Shown here piece after piece: positions 47,130-56,733 of a DNA stretch of 64,000 nt (positions are counted from its first letter, which is position 1; the number at the start of each line of letters is the position of its first letter). Source of the DNA: Eustoma russellianum (taxonomy: Eukaryota; Streptophyta; Magnoliopsida; Gentianales; Gentianaceae); the NCBI GenBank assembly GCA_036186865.1, contig AP025054.1:22639563-22703562 (forward strand). Reading direction: 5' to 3'. The translations under genes and the position numbers were made by a program. Below the pieces are notes generated by a model, which was not told the origin of the DNA, did no database searches, and saw nothing but the letters and a program-made list of their open reading frames with translations.

Positions 47130-47971
47130 GTGTGATTTTAATTAACAAAGTGTCAGCCAATGTTCTGTTCGATAGTGGGGCGAGTCACTCGTTTATGGCA
47201 AAGTGATTTGCCAAGAATCTGGATATCCTTCCTGAATGGATTGAGACTCCATACCGTATACAAGCCGCTGGCGGCCAAGTACTCGTGTCCCATCATCGTT
47301 ACAAGGGATGTGAATTGGAGATTAACGGTCTGCAGTTCTCTACGACTTTGATACTGATTCAGATGTTCGACTTCGACGTTATTCTAGGCATGGACTTCTT
47401 GGCGGAATATCATGCAAATATTGATTGCCGGCAACTCCAGGTTAGCATGAAGACACATGAACTGGGGGAAACTATCTTTCAAGGGAAACCTAAATTGAAG
47501 AAGGCACCCCAGAAGCTTTATTTGACTGCGGCTCAGGCGTTTCGAGCACTAAAGAAAGGAAAAGAGGGATTTTTGATTTACTCAATGGGTGCTGAACAGG
47601 AAGTTCCGCAGATCGACCAAATCCCTGTGGTAAAGGAATTTACAGACATCTTCCCCGAGGACTTACCAGGACTGCCACCAGAAAGAGAGGTAGAGTTCGA
47701 GATCAATCTCATACCGGGTGCAGAACCCATATCCAGGGCACCATACCGCATGGCTCCAGCAGAGCTCAAGGAGTTGAAGGAGCAGTTACAAGAACTGCTG
47801 GATCGTAAGTTTATTCGACCCAGTGTATCACCCTGGGGTGCTCCAGTCCTGTTCGTGAAGAAGAATGATGGGAGCATGAGATTATGTATAGATTACCGGG
47901 AGCTCAATAAGATCACTATCAAAAACAAGTATCCATTACCTCGAATTGAGGATCTCTTTGATAAGCTACGG

Positions 47972-48046
47972 GTAATGATAAGTTGGAGTTTTAATTTGAA
48001 CTCTCAGTTATTCGTTAATTTACACCACTAACGAAATTTCTTCCAG
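47972..48046 (+). other. Intron-like segment 2 (75 bp) inside RT
   Basis: Donor CTACGG|GTAATGATAAG, acceptor ATTTCTTCCAG|GGGGCTAGA. Removal joins FDKLRG to ARVFSKIDL in frame (phase 0), exactly the conserved RT block. Inside, the frame reads through to a TAA at 48029-48031. AT-rich unlike the flanking exons; good pyrimidine tract. Confidence 0.8.
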
Positions 48047-48725
48047 GGGGCTAGAGTATTTTCCAAAATCGATTTGCGATCCGGTTATCACCAGTTGAGG
48101 ATCAAATCAGGAGATACAGCCAAGACCGCTTTCCGAACACGTTATGGCCACTACGAATTCTTGGTTATGCCTTTTGGACTAACTAACGCCCCAGCTGCTT
48201 TTATGGATCTAATGAACGCTGTATTTCAGAAACAGCTGGATAAGTTCGTGGTAGTGTTCATTGATGATATCCTGATATACTCCCCCGACGAAGAGACTCT
48301 CGCTGAGCATTTGAGGGAGATTCTAGAGACACTTCGGAGAAGCAAGTTGTATGCCAAGTTCAGTAAATGTGAGTTTTGGTTGAAAAGCATAGCCTTTTTG
48401 GGCCATGTGGTCTCCGAAGAAGGGATTTCTGTGGATCCAAAGAAAGTAGAGGCGATCACCGAGTGGCCTAGACCCACTGATGTGACTGAAGTAAGGAGTT
48501 TTCTCGGTCTGGCTGGATACTACAGGAAGTTTGTCGAGGGCTTCTCATCTATTGCAGTACCTCTGAGCCGATTGACGCAGAAGAAGTTGAAGTTTGAATG
48601 GACCACTGAGTGCGAGCAGAGCTTCGCTGAATTAAAAAGGAGACTGACCACAGCCCCTATTCTTGCTCAGCCCTCCGCGTCAGAAGGGTTTGTCATTTAC
48701 AGTGACGCATCTAAGAACGGGCTAG

Positions 48726-48792
48726 GTAAATGTATATAATTTCAATTGATTTTGTATACAATTAAAGATGTGGTCTAACTCTTATATTTCAG
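48726..48792 (+). other. Intron-like segment 3 (67 bp) inside RNase H
   Basis: Donor GGGCTAG|GTAAATGTAT, acceptor CTTATATTTCAG|GATGCG. Removal joins SDASKNGLG to CVLMQNDK in frame (phase 1), the conserved RNase H catalytic block. It contains in-frame stops when read through (TAA at 48737-48739). AT-rich, with a strong acceptor. Confidence 0.8.
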
Positions 48793-50632
48793 GATGCGTG
48801 TTGATGCAAAACGACAAGGTCATTACGTATGCTTCGCGACAGCTAAAGTCCTATGAGCAGAACTATCTGACTCATGATCTGGAGCTAGCAGCGGTGGTGT
48901 TTACACTGAAAATCTGGCGCCACTATTTATATGGAGTGAAGTGCGAGGTGTTCACTGATCATAAAAGCCTCAAGTATTTGTTCACGCAAAAGGAGTTGAA
49001 CATGTGCCAAAGGAGATGGTTAGAGTTATTGAAAGATTATGATTTGACAATCAGCTATCATCCGGGGAAGGCCAATCGGGTTGCGGATGCCTTGAGTAGA
49101 AAATCGAGCCATGCTCGGCAGGCCACTCTAGAAAGGGAAATGGCAGAGTTTGACTTGGATCTTGTGGATTCTACTACAGATGTTCTGGCAGCACTGATTA
49201 TCACCCCAACTCTGGTAGATCAGATTAAGGAAGCATAGAAGGATGATGCGGAAATTAGGACCATCCAAGAGAGAATGTTGACCAGCCAGGTAGATGGGTT
49301 TCAAGTTCATGATGACAACAGTATGTGGTACCAAGGAAGGTTGTACCGGATGTTGAGGACCTCAGGAGGAAATTGTTGAAAGAAGCACATAATTCAAAAT
49401 TGTCTATACATCCTGGTGCTACAAAAATGTATAATGGTCTGAAGAAACATTATTGGTGGAATGGCATGAAGAGGCACATCGCTGAGTTTGTGGAAAGGTG
49501 CCTTGTTTGCCAGCAAGTTAAGGCAGAACATCAAAGACCGGGTGGACTGATGCGACCTCTAGAGATACCCGAATGGAAGTGAGAGCATGTGACAATGGAC
49601 TTTGTAGCTAGACTTCCGAAGACAAGAAATGGGAACGATGTGATATGGGTGATCGTGGATCGATTAACTAAGTCCGCTCATTTCTTGCCTGTCCCTACCG
49701 GACTTACTATGGAGAGGTTGGTAACTATATCCGATCGTGATCCGAAGTTTACATCTCAGTTCTGGGCAGCCTGTCAGAAGAAAATGGGGATTGAGTTACG
49801 GTTAAGTACTACTTTCCACCCTCAGACCGATGGCCAATCTGAGAGGACCATTCAGACCCTGGAGGACATGTTGAGGGCGTGCGCATTGGATTTCAAGGGG
49901 AATTGGGACAGCATGCTTAAGTTGATAGAGTTCTCCTACAACAATAGCCATCACAGTGCCATAGGCATGGCACTATCTGAGGCTTTGTATGGACGAAAGT
50001 GTAGGTCACCTGTGCATTGGGACGAAGTTGGCGAACGCAGGTTGACGGCCCCCGAAATAATTGAGCAAACTAAAGAGAAGGTGAAACTAATTTGTGAATG
50101 TCTTAAGATGGCACAGGACAGAAGCAAAAGTTGGGCCGACACGAAGAGACGACCTTTGGAGTTCGAGGAGGGAGAAAACGTTTATCTTAAAGTGTCACCC
50201 ATGAAGGGTGTGACACGGTTTGGAGTCAAAGGTAAGTTGAAGCCGTGTTACATTGGACCATACGAGATACTCGAAAGGGTTGGAGATTTAGCTTACAAGT
50301 TGGCACTGCCTTCGATGTTGGCTCAAGTGCACCATGTGTTCCACGTCTCCAGTTGAGAAAGTATGTCCCTGACCCTAGTCACGTTCTGGATGCGCAACCA
50401 CTTAAGATCAGGCCAGATGCTTCCTATGAAGAGGTACCGATCAGAATTCTGGACCGGAAGGATCAGGAGCTAAGGAGAAGGATCATTTCCTACGTGAAAG
50501 TCCAATGGAGCAACCACCGGGAGAATGAAGCGACATGGGAGCTAGTAGAACAAATGCGCGACCGCTACCCCTATCTCTTTGAGTAAGGTACGGCAAGTTT
50601 CGGGATCGAAACTTTTTGTAAGAGGGGTAGGA

Positions 50633-52249
50633 TGTTATATCCGCATGGTTTTAAAAAAAACATAAATATTTAAAATAGTCAAATCTTATCCTTTCTCCTT
50701 AATTAACTTTTTAATCCCCCCAATCTCTCATTTTAACATATCCTTAACCCTAATCTCTCTCTCCCTCTCTTCTAGCGGCTGCCTTCCTCTTCCCCCTCTC
50801 CCAATCAAAAAATTTCGACCATAGGAGACAAGGGAAAAGAGGGATCTTTGATCCAAGGATTCAAGAGGAGGGAGATCACAACGCCAACATCATCACGCTC
50901 TCGTATATCTATCAATTCTTGCTAGGATCGAGGTAGGTGCATCTTATTTATTTCCTCAAAACGGTATGAAGATTTTCATAGGCAAAATGGTATTTTTACG
51001 TGTTGTTGTTGTTTTAATTCTCGTACAATCGTGATCTTAATGATGTGCTCCAACATGTCTATTTTCCATTATATGTTTCTTGATGCCAACGTGATCTTGT
51101 TGATGCATCTTTCTTTGTGGTGATAGGATGTCGTTATATATGTATGGAAGTATGTGTGGTGGGATTTTGGAATGGTATTGTTGAATGGGCTGCAGGAATT
51201 TCAGAATGGAGATTCTGAAATACGGAGACATCGATCGATCGATGTCCAGCAACTGAGGGATCGATGTGCCTCAGATGGACGTCGATCGATCGACGTCCAG
51301 AAGTCAGGGTTCGATGTACCTCAGAAGTACATCGATTGATCGACGTCAACTGAGTGAGGGTTCGATGTGTCTCAATTGGACGTCGATCGATCGACGTCAG
51401 GGGATGACATCCAACTGTTTTCTTTCCCTTCCTCTTGCATTCATGGCACGTGGATTTGCATGAGGTATACTGCGTCTATAGGGCGTGGGTATCGGGATGA
51501 CTTACCGTGTCTATAGGGCACCGGGGTCATGAGACGTACTGCGTCTATAGGGCGTGGGTGTCCAAACGGCAAGTGGTGGCTAGAGACCATGACGCTGGAT
51601 TTAGGATCCGGGGGCATGCATTGCATATAGGTTTAGGGACATACTGTGTGACATGATTCTTGTTGCGCGTGACACGTTATTTGAGCATGCATCACGTACT
51701 TGCGCATGCATCTGGTGAGGATTGTTTACTTTTCCGTATAAGTCATGTCATGCTGTTTTATGTGCTATGTGCTGGTATCGTTTTGGGTATGTAAGTTTTG
51801 TATTGTTTTGAGAGGCACCTACTGGGTGATTACCATCACTCACCCCTACTATTCCAGGTGAAGCCGAGACGGAGTATGATTATATCTTCGTTGAGGATGG
51901 GCCCGATACCGTGGAATGGGCTGAGTGACTCGTAGATATGTCTACAGCGAGGATGGAGACGGGATTTTTATGATGTTGTTGGGGTTTGAAAACAGTTTCA
52001 TACTTTTAAACTTAGACATTGACCTTGACTTGTAAGGCCCGGTCAGCCTAGCAATAATGTCGTTATTTTCTTGATGTTCGTTGAATTCAAGTTAGTATTG
52101 TGACTTGTCGTTTCCGCAGCAAAGAAAAGAAAAACTTTTCTATGTCAGCACTGACGTGTAATAGGTTAATGTGACGCTTTGTATTCTCCTTAGTGAGATA
52201 CGGCGGGTGCACCGCTACCGAGGACGGAGCTCGGGAGCGGGGCGCTACA
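50633..52249 (+). repeat. 3' LTR of the Tekay-type element (1617 bp)
   Basis: Preceded by the purine tract AAGAGGGGTAGGA. Differs from the 5' LTR by scattered changes and a deletion of about 25 bp near 51985. It carries GACATCGATCGATCGATGTC at 51227-51246 and GACGTCGATCGATCGACGTC twice (51278-51297, 51379-51398). Confidence 0.95.
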
Positions 52250-52254
52250 GGGTA

Positions 52255-53374
52255 ATAGGATTGAATCTTGATCCCCAGTTTGTGAATCAGTTGCATCATA
52301 CGCTGCAGTGTCCTGATATACTTTTGCATTTCCTAGACACCCATATTCACTGATTGAATGTTTGGCATTTAGGCCGCGGACAATGCGTTGACGTGAATTG
52401 GGACGTACAAGCATCCAAGGTCTGAAGGGGTCGGTTGGCATAGTCGTAGCAGGAGGAACATGGGGTTGAGGAGGTTCTTGTGCTTCAGGTGTTGTCTTCT
52501 CTACGCATCCATCAGTACGATGACCATACCTACCGCAGGTAAAATAGATTTGATGTAGGCCTTCATATTTAACCTTCATCTGATAGCTAGTATCACCATC
52601 GACGTAAGAGTCCTCTGAAGATCTAGTTCAACACAAGCACGTGTATATTTTTCCCCCGATACTTGCATCATATTATTGTCTGTTTTAATGGCCTTTCCTA
52701 GCTGATCACCAATCCCCATATGGACGGTCTCGTTAAAGAATTCTAGGGGAAGACGTGGTATTCTTACCCGTACCATTGTTGATCCCAGTTCTGTTGCCGA
52801 CGGATGGAAGCCAGGCCGGAGTTTAGTGACGATAAGATAATGCCCTTGAATAACGCACACCCCACTCTCGAGCACATGTGTATAGTCTGCCTGAAAGAAG
52901 AATCTGACTACGAAATATCATTCTTCAAGATCGATGACATCAAGTCTTCTCCCAGAAACCCACATATCGGATAACCTTTGGGACAATAGTCTGTACGAGA
53001 TATTCTGACCCAAAGGTGTAACAATCAGCACACGTCGCCATGGACGCCAAAGTATCTTCCATTCATCCGTTGGTACATCAAGCACCAATCTCCCAGGCGT
53101 GGTTATGTGCTCAGCTTGACCCAACGTGAATATCTCTGCGTGTGCCATCCGTGATAATGTCATCCATATCATCGTCACCTGTGTATAGTTCCTCCAGCAA
53201 TTCAGCACTTGTGGTGGATGGATGTTTTAGCAGATCTGTCCATGCGTTATGATCCAACAGGGGAGGGTCACGAGATGTTGAAGGTGCGACGGGAGCTATG
53301 TGCTTAAATTTCTTTACGCTCCGCTTCCTTCGATCAATTTCTTCCCCACTGCGTTCCGGTGAGTCACCCTCCAT
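52255..53374 (-). pseudogene. LINE ORF1: DUF4283 domain and zinc knuckle, cut by the Tekay insertion
   Basis: Starts MEGDSPERSGEEIDRRKRSV at 53374. After a frameshift near 53140 the DUF4283 domain reads ILWRPWRRVLIVTPLGQNIS, LLSQRLSDMWVSGRRLDVID, an in-frame TGA near 52917, GVCVIQGHYLIVTKLRPGFH, VRIPRLPLEFFNETVH and GEKYTRACVELDLQ. After a second frameshift near 52600 it ends with KVKYEGLHQIYFTCGRYGHR and TDGC, a CCHC-type knuckle in which the first Cys is Tyr. This is the RNA-binding ORF1 protein of plant L1 LINEs. The 3' end is interrupted by the GGGTA target duplication at 52250-52254 and continues at 43949. Confidence 0.9.
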
Positions 53375-53477
53375 TAGTGACAGCGTTTTTACGTTACTTC
53401 TTCTGTAACCTACAATAACAACGTATCCACGATGAAAATGATCTTAAAATTGGAGGGAGATCTTTGAAAATGATTTT

Positions 53478-54496
53478 GCTTTCATAGCAACGTATCCACG
53501 ATGTATCATGGTTCATTAGATGATCACTTTCTAGGATACGGCTAACATTGGTTCCGTACATTCGCAAGTCAAGAATTTGAGTTTGTAACAGATTACTCAT
53601 TACCAAAATCTGAACAAAAGAGGAAGAAATAAGTTTTTTTTGGTCATGCCACACTTCGTGGATATGTGCTTCAAATAGGGATTATAACTTTTTTCAGAAT
53701 AATTCATATTTTGTAGAGTATTGCCTCATATGAGAAGATATTGTACCAGACGGAGATTAAAAAATAAATGTGGTTTCTCAAAAGTTAAGACTCTTTATAG
53801 GCTATGAAAAATTTGAGTTCATGTATCATAATAAATATAGGTACGTAGATTTATTACATTCTATAATATAAATCTACAAATTCATGTATTTAATTTGCAT
53901 GTTCATGGATGTATGCATTAATATCAAAATGCACATGTTCTTTAAAAATTTTTTACCACATAAATATGGGAAAGAAGATAGAGTTGAAACCATAGTTGAT
54001 ATGAAAAAAAATACAATGATCTTTATAAGAGGACCAGTGGTCGTATATGTTGAGAATTACCTGCGATGGACCATCAACTATTGAAACTAGCATATTCAGT
54101 ATATATTCCTTTTCCCTGACATGTTGCTTAGTCGGGACTTCACCGACATGTGACTTATGCAACTAAATTATTTCAGCCGTCTAATGTTACGATGCTCTAT
54201 GATGAAAAATTTAATATTTCTAATTGCGATTAGTACATCACATTAGTTGGTTGTTTATTAGAATAATTTCTAGAACCAAAATAGAGTTTGGTAGGATTAC
54301 ATTATGAAATGGATTACATTTTGGACACAGTAATAAAATAACTAAGAAAAGAATAATAAAAAGTAAATATGGTCATACTTGATGTTGGTTGATTGATGAG
54401 CGGTGGACCACATAAATTGACATTTAGAAAAGGACCATCATACGTTTCCATACTAGGACGCATCATCGTAGATCAATAAACGGTAAATTTGTTGCT
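53478..54496. other. AT-rich spacer upstream of the BBE-like gene, no gene seen
   Basis: No frame with a recognisable domain. It includes the second copy of CAACGTATCCACGATG (53488-53503) next to the LINE junction. Confidence 0.5.
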
Positions 54497-54530
54497 GGGA
54501 CGGGGAGGGGGTGGGGGGGGGGGGGAGGGG
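54497..54530 (+). repeat. G-rich tract (G-quadruplex-like)
   Basis: A run of G tracts broken by single A, C or T, including 13 consecutive Gs, 184-217 bp upstream of the BBE-like start codon. Confidence 0.85.
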
Positions 54531-54533
54531 ATC

Positions 54534-54653
54534 TTTTCCATCTATAAGAGAGGAGAAAAGATCAACATTATTTATTATATAAGAACAGCTTGATTTTCCA
54601 TCTATAAGAGAGGAGAAAGATCAACATTAATTTATTATATAAGAAAAGCTGAT
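54534..54653 (+). promoter_or_regulatory. Tandemly duplicated 60-bp promoter block with two TATA boxes
   Basis: Copies 54534-54593 and 54594-54653 share TTTTCCATCTATAAGAGAGG, AGATCAACATTA and TTATTATATAAGAA. TATATAAG is at 54576-54583 and 54636-54643. The second lies 71-78 bp before the ATG, a usual distance for a plant TATA box. Two start sites about 60 bp apart are possible; this is an inference. Confidence 0.75.
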
Positions 54654-54713
54654 TGACGGGCTTTTCAATTTGTGTTCTTCTGCAGTTTTAACTTCTCCCC
54701 GTAACAATCAGCC

Positions 54714-56339
54714 ATGTTGTGCCTTCTCCTCTTTCTCCTCTGTTCTTGCACTTTCAATCCCTTTCTCTTCGCTGCATCGGATTCAGAGTACAACAATTTC
54801 GTAACTTGTCTTGCAAAAAACTCGATTCCCAGCGACCAAATCTCCAAAATTCTTTATGGTCCTACCAATTCGTCCTTCTCTTCTGTTCTTGAGGCCTACG
54901 TAAGGAACCAAAGATTCAATACTTCTTCAACTCCAAAGCCTGTAATCATTGTCACCCCTCTGCAAGTTACCCATATCCAAGCCACAATTTCTTGCACCAA
55001 AGCTCTGGGTCTGCTTCTCAAGATCCGAAGCGGCGGCCATGATTACGAGGGCTTATCGTATGTTGCAAACAGCCCGTTTGTGATTCTTGACATGTTCAAT
55101 CTCAGAGAAATCAGCGTCGACATTCCCAGCCAATCCGCCTGGGTGCAAGCCGGGGCGACTCTTGGTGAACTCTATTACAGAATTCAGGAGAAGAGCAAAG
55201 TACATGGCTTCCCGGCCGGCGTTTGCCCCACGGTTGGCGTGGGAGGCCACATAAGCGGCGGTGGTTACGGTGCTATGTTGAGGAGAGACGGGCTAGCGGT
55301 TGATAACATTCTGGACGCACAGATTGTTGATGTGAAAGGCCGGGTTTTGGATCGAGCAGCCATGGGAGAAGATCTGTTCTGGGCTATCAGGGGAGGTGGG
55401 GGTGCGAGTTTTGGAGTTGTTTTAGCATATAAATTAAAGCTAGTCCAAGTCCCACCCGTTGTCACTGTTTTTAAAGTTTTCAAAAACCCGGAGCAAAATG
55501 CCACAACCATTGTTCATAGGTGGCAGGAAACTGTACCCAAGATGGATAACAATCTCTTCATAAGGGTTCTTTTGCAGCCAATTACCGGAAATAATAAAAC
55601 CAAAGTTGTTAGAGCAACATTTATTGCACTATTTCTTGGAGATTCCAAGACGCTCATGTCCGTTATGAATTCTGGATTTCCTGAACTGGGATTGCAGAAA
55701 GGCGATTGTCTAGAAATGAGTTGGACTCAATCGGTTCTCTGGTGGGCTAATTTCGACCAGAACGCACCGGTGGAGACTCTGCTTAATCGGACGCCAGATT
55801 CTGTGAACTTCTTGAAGAGAAAATCAGATTATGTTGACATCCCAATTCCGATAGATGGTCTAACATCAATTTTCAACAAAATGGCTCAACTTGGTAAGGT
55901 AGGATTCGTTTTCAATTCCTATGGTGGAAAGATGAGCCAAATCCCCGAAAGCGACACGCCCTTTCCTCACAGGGCAGGGATTTTATACAAGATTCAATAT
56001 TCTGTTAATTGGAATACAGATGATCCATCATTGGAGAAGAATTACTTAGGGCAGGCAAGGGAACTTTACAGTTTCATGACCCCTTACGTGACCAAAAATC
56101 CCAGACAGGCTTTTCTCAACTATAGGGACCTTGATATTGGTACCACAGACAATGGAGCCAACCGTTCTGAGGAAGGAAAAGTGTTTGGGCTTAAGTATTT
56201 CAAAGGAAATTATGACCGATTGGTGAAAGTGAAGTCATCGGTTGATCCTGAAAATTTCTTCAGGAATGAACAGAGTATACCTCCTCAACAGGCTGCTGCT
56301 CCAACAGGTTCTATGTCGTTCCGAAGAAGGAAATTCTAA
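54714..56339 (+). CDS. Berberine-bridge-enzyme-like FAD-linked oxidoreductase
   Basis: An intact, intronless frame of 541 codons, the usual size for the plant BBE-like family. Residues 1-21 are a hydrophobic signal peptide (MLCLLLFLLCSCTFNPFLFA), so the product should enter the secretory path. FAD-binding domain (FAD_binding_4) about residues 74-245: IRSGGHDYEG with His109, and GVCPTVGVGGHISGGGYG with Cys171. These two residues are the positions of bicovalent FAD attachment in the family. Cys32 and Cys94 fit the conserved disulfide. The C-terminal BBE domain has GLKYFKGNYDRLVKVKSSVD and NFFRNEQSIPP. A short extra tail (QQAAAPTGSMSFRRRKF) follows. Family members oxidise alkaloids, cannabinoids, monolignols or oligosaccharides; the substrate cannot be told from sequence alone. 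No stop, frameshift or missing key residue, so it is probably functional. Confidence 0.95.
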   Translation: MLCLLLFLLCSCTFNPFLFAASDSEYNNFVTCLAKNSIPSDQISKILYGPTNSSFSSVLEAYVRNQRFNTSSTPKPVIIVTPLQVTHIQATISCTKALGLLLKIRSGGHDYEGLSYVANSPFVILDMFNLREISVDIPSQSAWVQAGATLGELYYRIQEKSKVHGFPAGVCPTVGVGGHISGGGYGAMLRRDGLAVDNILDAQIVDVKGRVLDRAAMGEDLFWAIRGGGGASFGVVLAYKLKLVQVPPVVTVFKVFKNPEQNATTIVHRWQETVPKMDNNLFIRVLLQPITGNNKTKVVRATFIALFLGDSKTLMSVMNSGFPELGLQKGDCLEMSWTQSVLWWANFDQNAPVETLLNRTPDSVNFLKRKSDYVDIPIPIDGLTSIFNKMAQLGKVGFVFNSYGGKMSQIPESDTPFPHRAGILYKIQYSVNWNTDDPSLEKNYLGQARELYSFMTPYVTKNPRQAFLNYRDLDIGTTDNGANRSEEGKVFGLKYFKGNYDRLVKVKSSVDPENFFRNEQSIPPQQAAAPTGSMSFRRRKF

Positions 56340-56603
56340 ATGGATTAGCCAATTAAACTACACCACACACATACTTGGCACTAGTTTCGTCCATGATTTC
56401 TGACGAATGAAAAACGTGGATGGATTTAAGTCTTAGTTTCTATGTCAATCATTATTAGATTTTCATAAGTTTTGTTTTTGTACGAGGACTTTTGCGGACC
56501 TCCGCAAAATGTAGTTATTAGCCTGAACCTATGCCAGGCATTACAATGGATCTGATGCACCCATGCCTTTTTATATGTGTATGTGTCCAGAACTTATGGG
56601 AGT
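56340..56603 (+). other. 3' flank of the BBE-like gene
   Basis: No further gene. A canonical AATAAA is not evident; AATGAAAAA at about 56406 is the nearest A-rich candidate. Confidence 0.4.
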
Positions 56604-56632
56604 GGATGATGCCTGAAAAAATCTTTGAAATG

Positions 56633-56704
<72 letters not shown>

Positions 56705-56733
56705 CATTTCAAAGATTTTTTCAGGCATCATCC
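56604..56733. repeat. 130-bp palindrome with an (AT)n core
   Basis: Left arm 56604-56634 (GGATGATGCCTGAAAAAATC then TTTGAAATGTC) is the exact reverse complement of 56703-56733. Between them is an uninterrupted AT dinucleotide run of about 68 bases, which is itself self-complementary, so the whole block can fold as one long hairpin or cruciform. Confidence 0.93.

Larger units (their letters stand above)
47130..50586 (+). pseudogene. Pol part of the Tekay-type polyprotein: protease, RT, RNase H, integrase, chromodomain
   Basis: Protease: VLFDSGASHSFM at about 47160, then a TGA at 47204-47206 (Arg CGA expected) and LGMDFLAEYHANIDC. RT: LLDRKFIRPSVSPWGAPVLF, SMRLCIDYRELNKITI, [intron 47972-48046], FSKIDLRSGYHQLRI, MPFGLTNAPAAFMDLMN, VFIDDILIYS. 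RNase H: FVIYSDASKNGLG, [intron 48726-48792], CVLMQNDKVITYASRQL, FTDHKSLKYLFTQ, HPGKANRVADALSRK. Integrase: TAG at 49236-49238, frameshift near 49331, HPGATKMYNGLKKHYWW, CLVCQQVKAEHQRP, TGA at 49580-49582 (Trp expected), TMDFVARLPKT, a gap of about 24 codons after TMERLV (about 49725), ISDRDPKFTS and TDGQSERTIQTLEDMLR. After a frameshift near 50350 the end (EVPIRILDRKDQELRRR, ATWELVEQMRDRYPYLF) is the chromodomain-like tail of Tekay elements. The RT active site FIDD is intact. Confidence 0.93.
43955..52249 (+). mobile_element. Ty3/gypsy chromovirus, Tekay (Del) type, with intron-like insertions
   Basis: 8295 bp with LTRs of 1633 and 1617 bp and a perfect GGGTA target duplication (43950-43954, 52250-52254). 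Internal order: tRNA-Met primer site, gag with zinc knuckle, protease, RT, RNase H, integrase, and a chromodomain-like C-terminus, then a purine tract. Three short GT-AG segments interrupt gag-pol at conserved places without breaking the frame once removed. Four nonsense codons and at least two frameshifts inactivate this copy. Confidence 0.93.
32972..53463 (-). mobile_element. Old LINE (plant L1 type) split into three pieces by two nested LTR elements
   Basis: The pieces are 32972-35023 (3' end, RT, endonuclease), 43425-43949 (end of ORF1 and the inter-ORF part) and 52255-53463 (ORF1 and 5' end). The poly(A) tail is a T run at 32967-32976. The direct repeat TTGAAAATGATTTT at 32957-32970 (merged with the tail) and 53464-53477 is the target duplication of the LINE. 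The Sirevirus-like element is flanked by GTATA and the Tekay element by GGGTA, so both cuts can be closed exactly. The sum of the pieces, about 3.8 kb, is short for a full L1 because ORF2 has an internal deletion. Confidence 0.85.

Noticed and set aside
56518..56712. A 64-codon frame with Ile-Tyr repeats
   Set aside because: Produced by the AT dinucleotide run.
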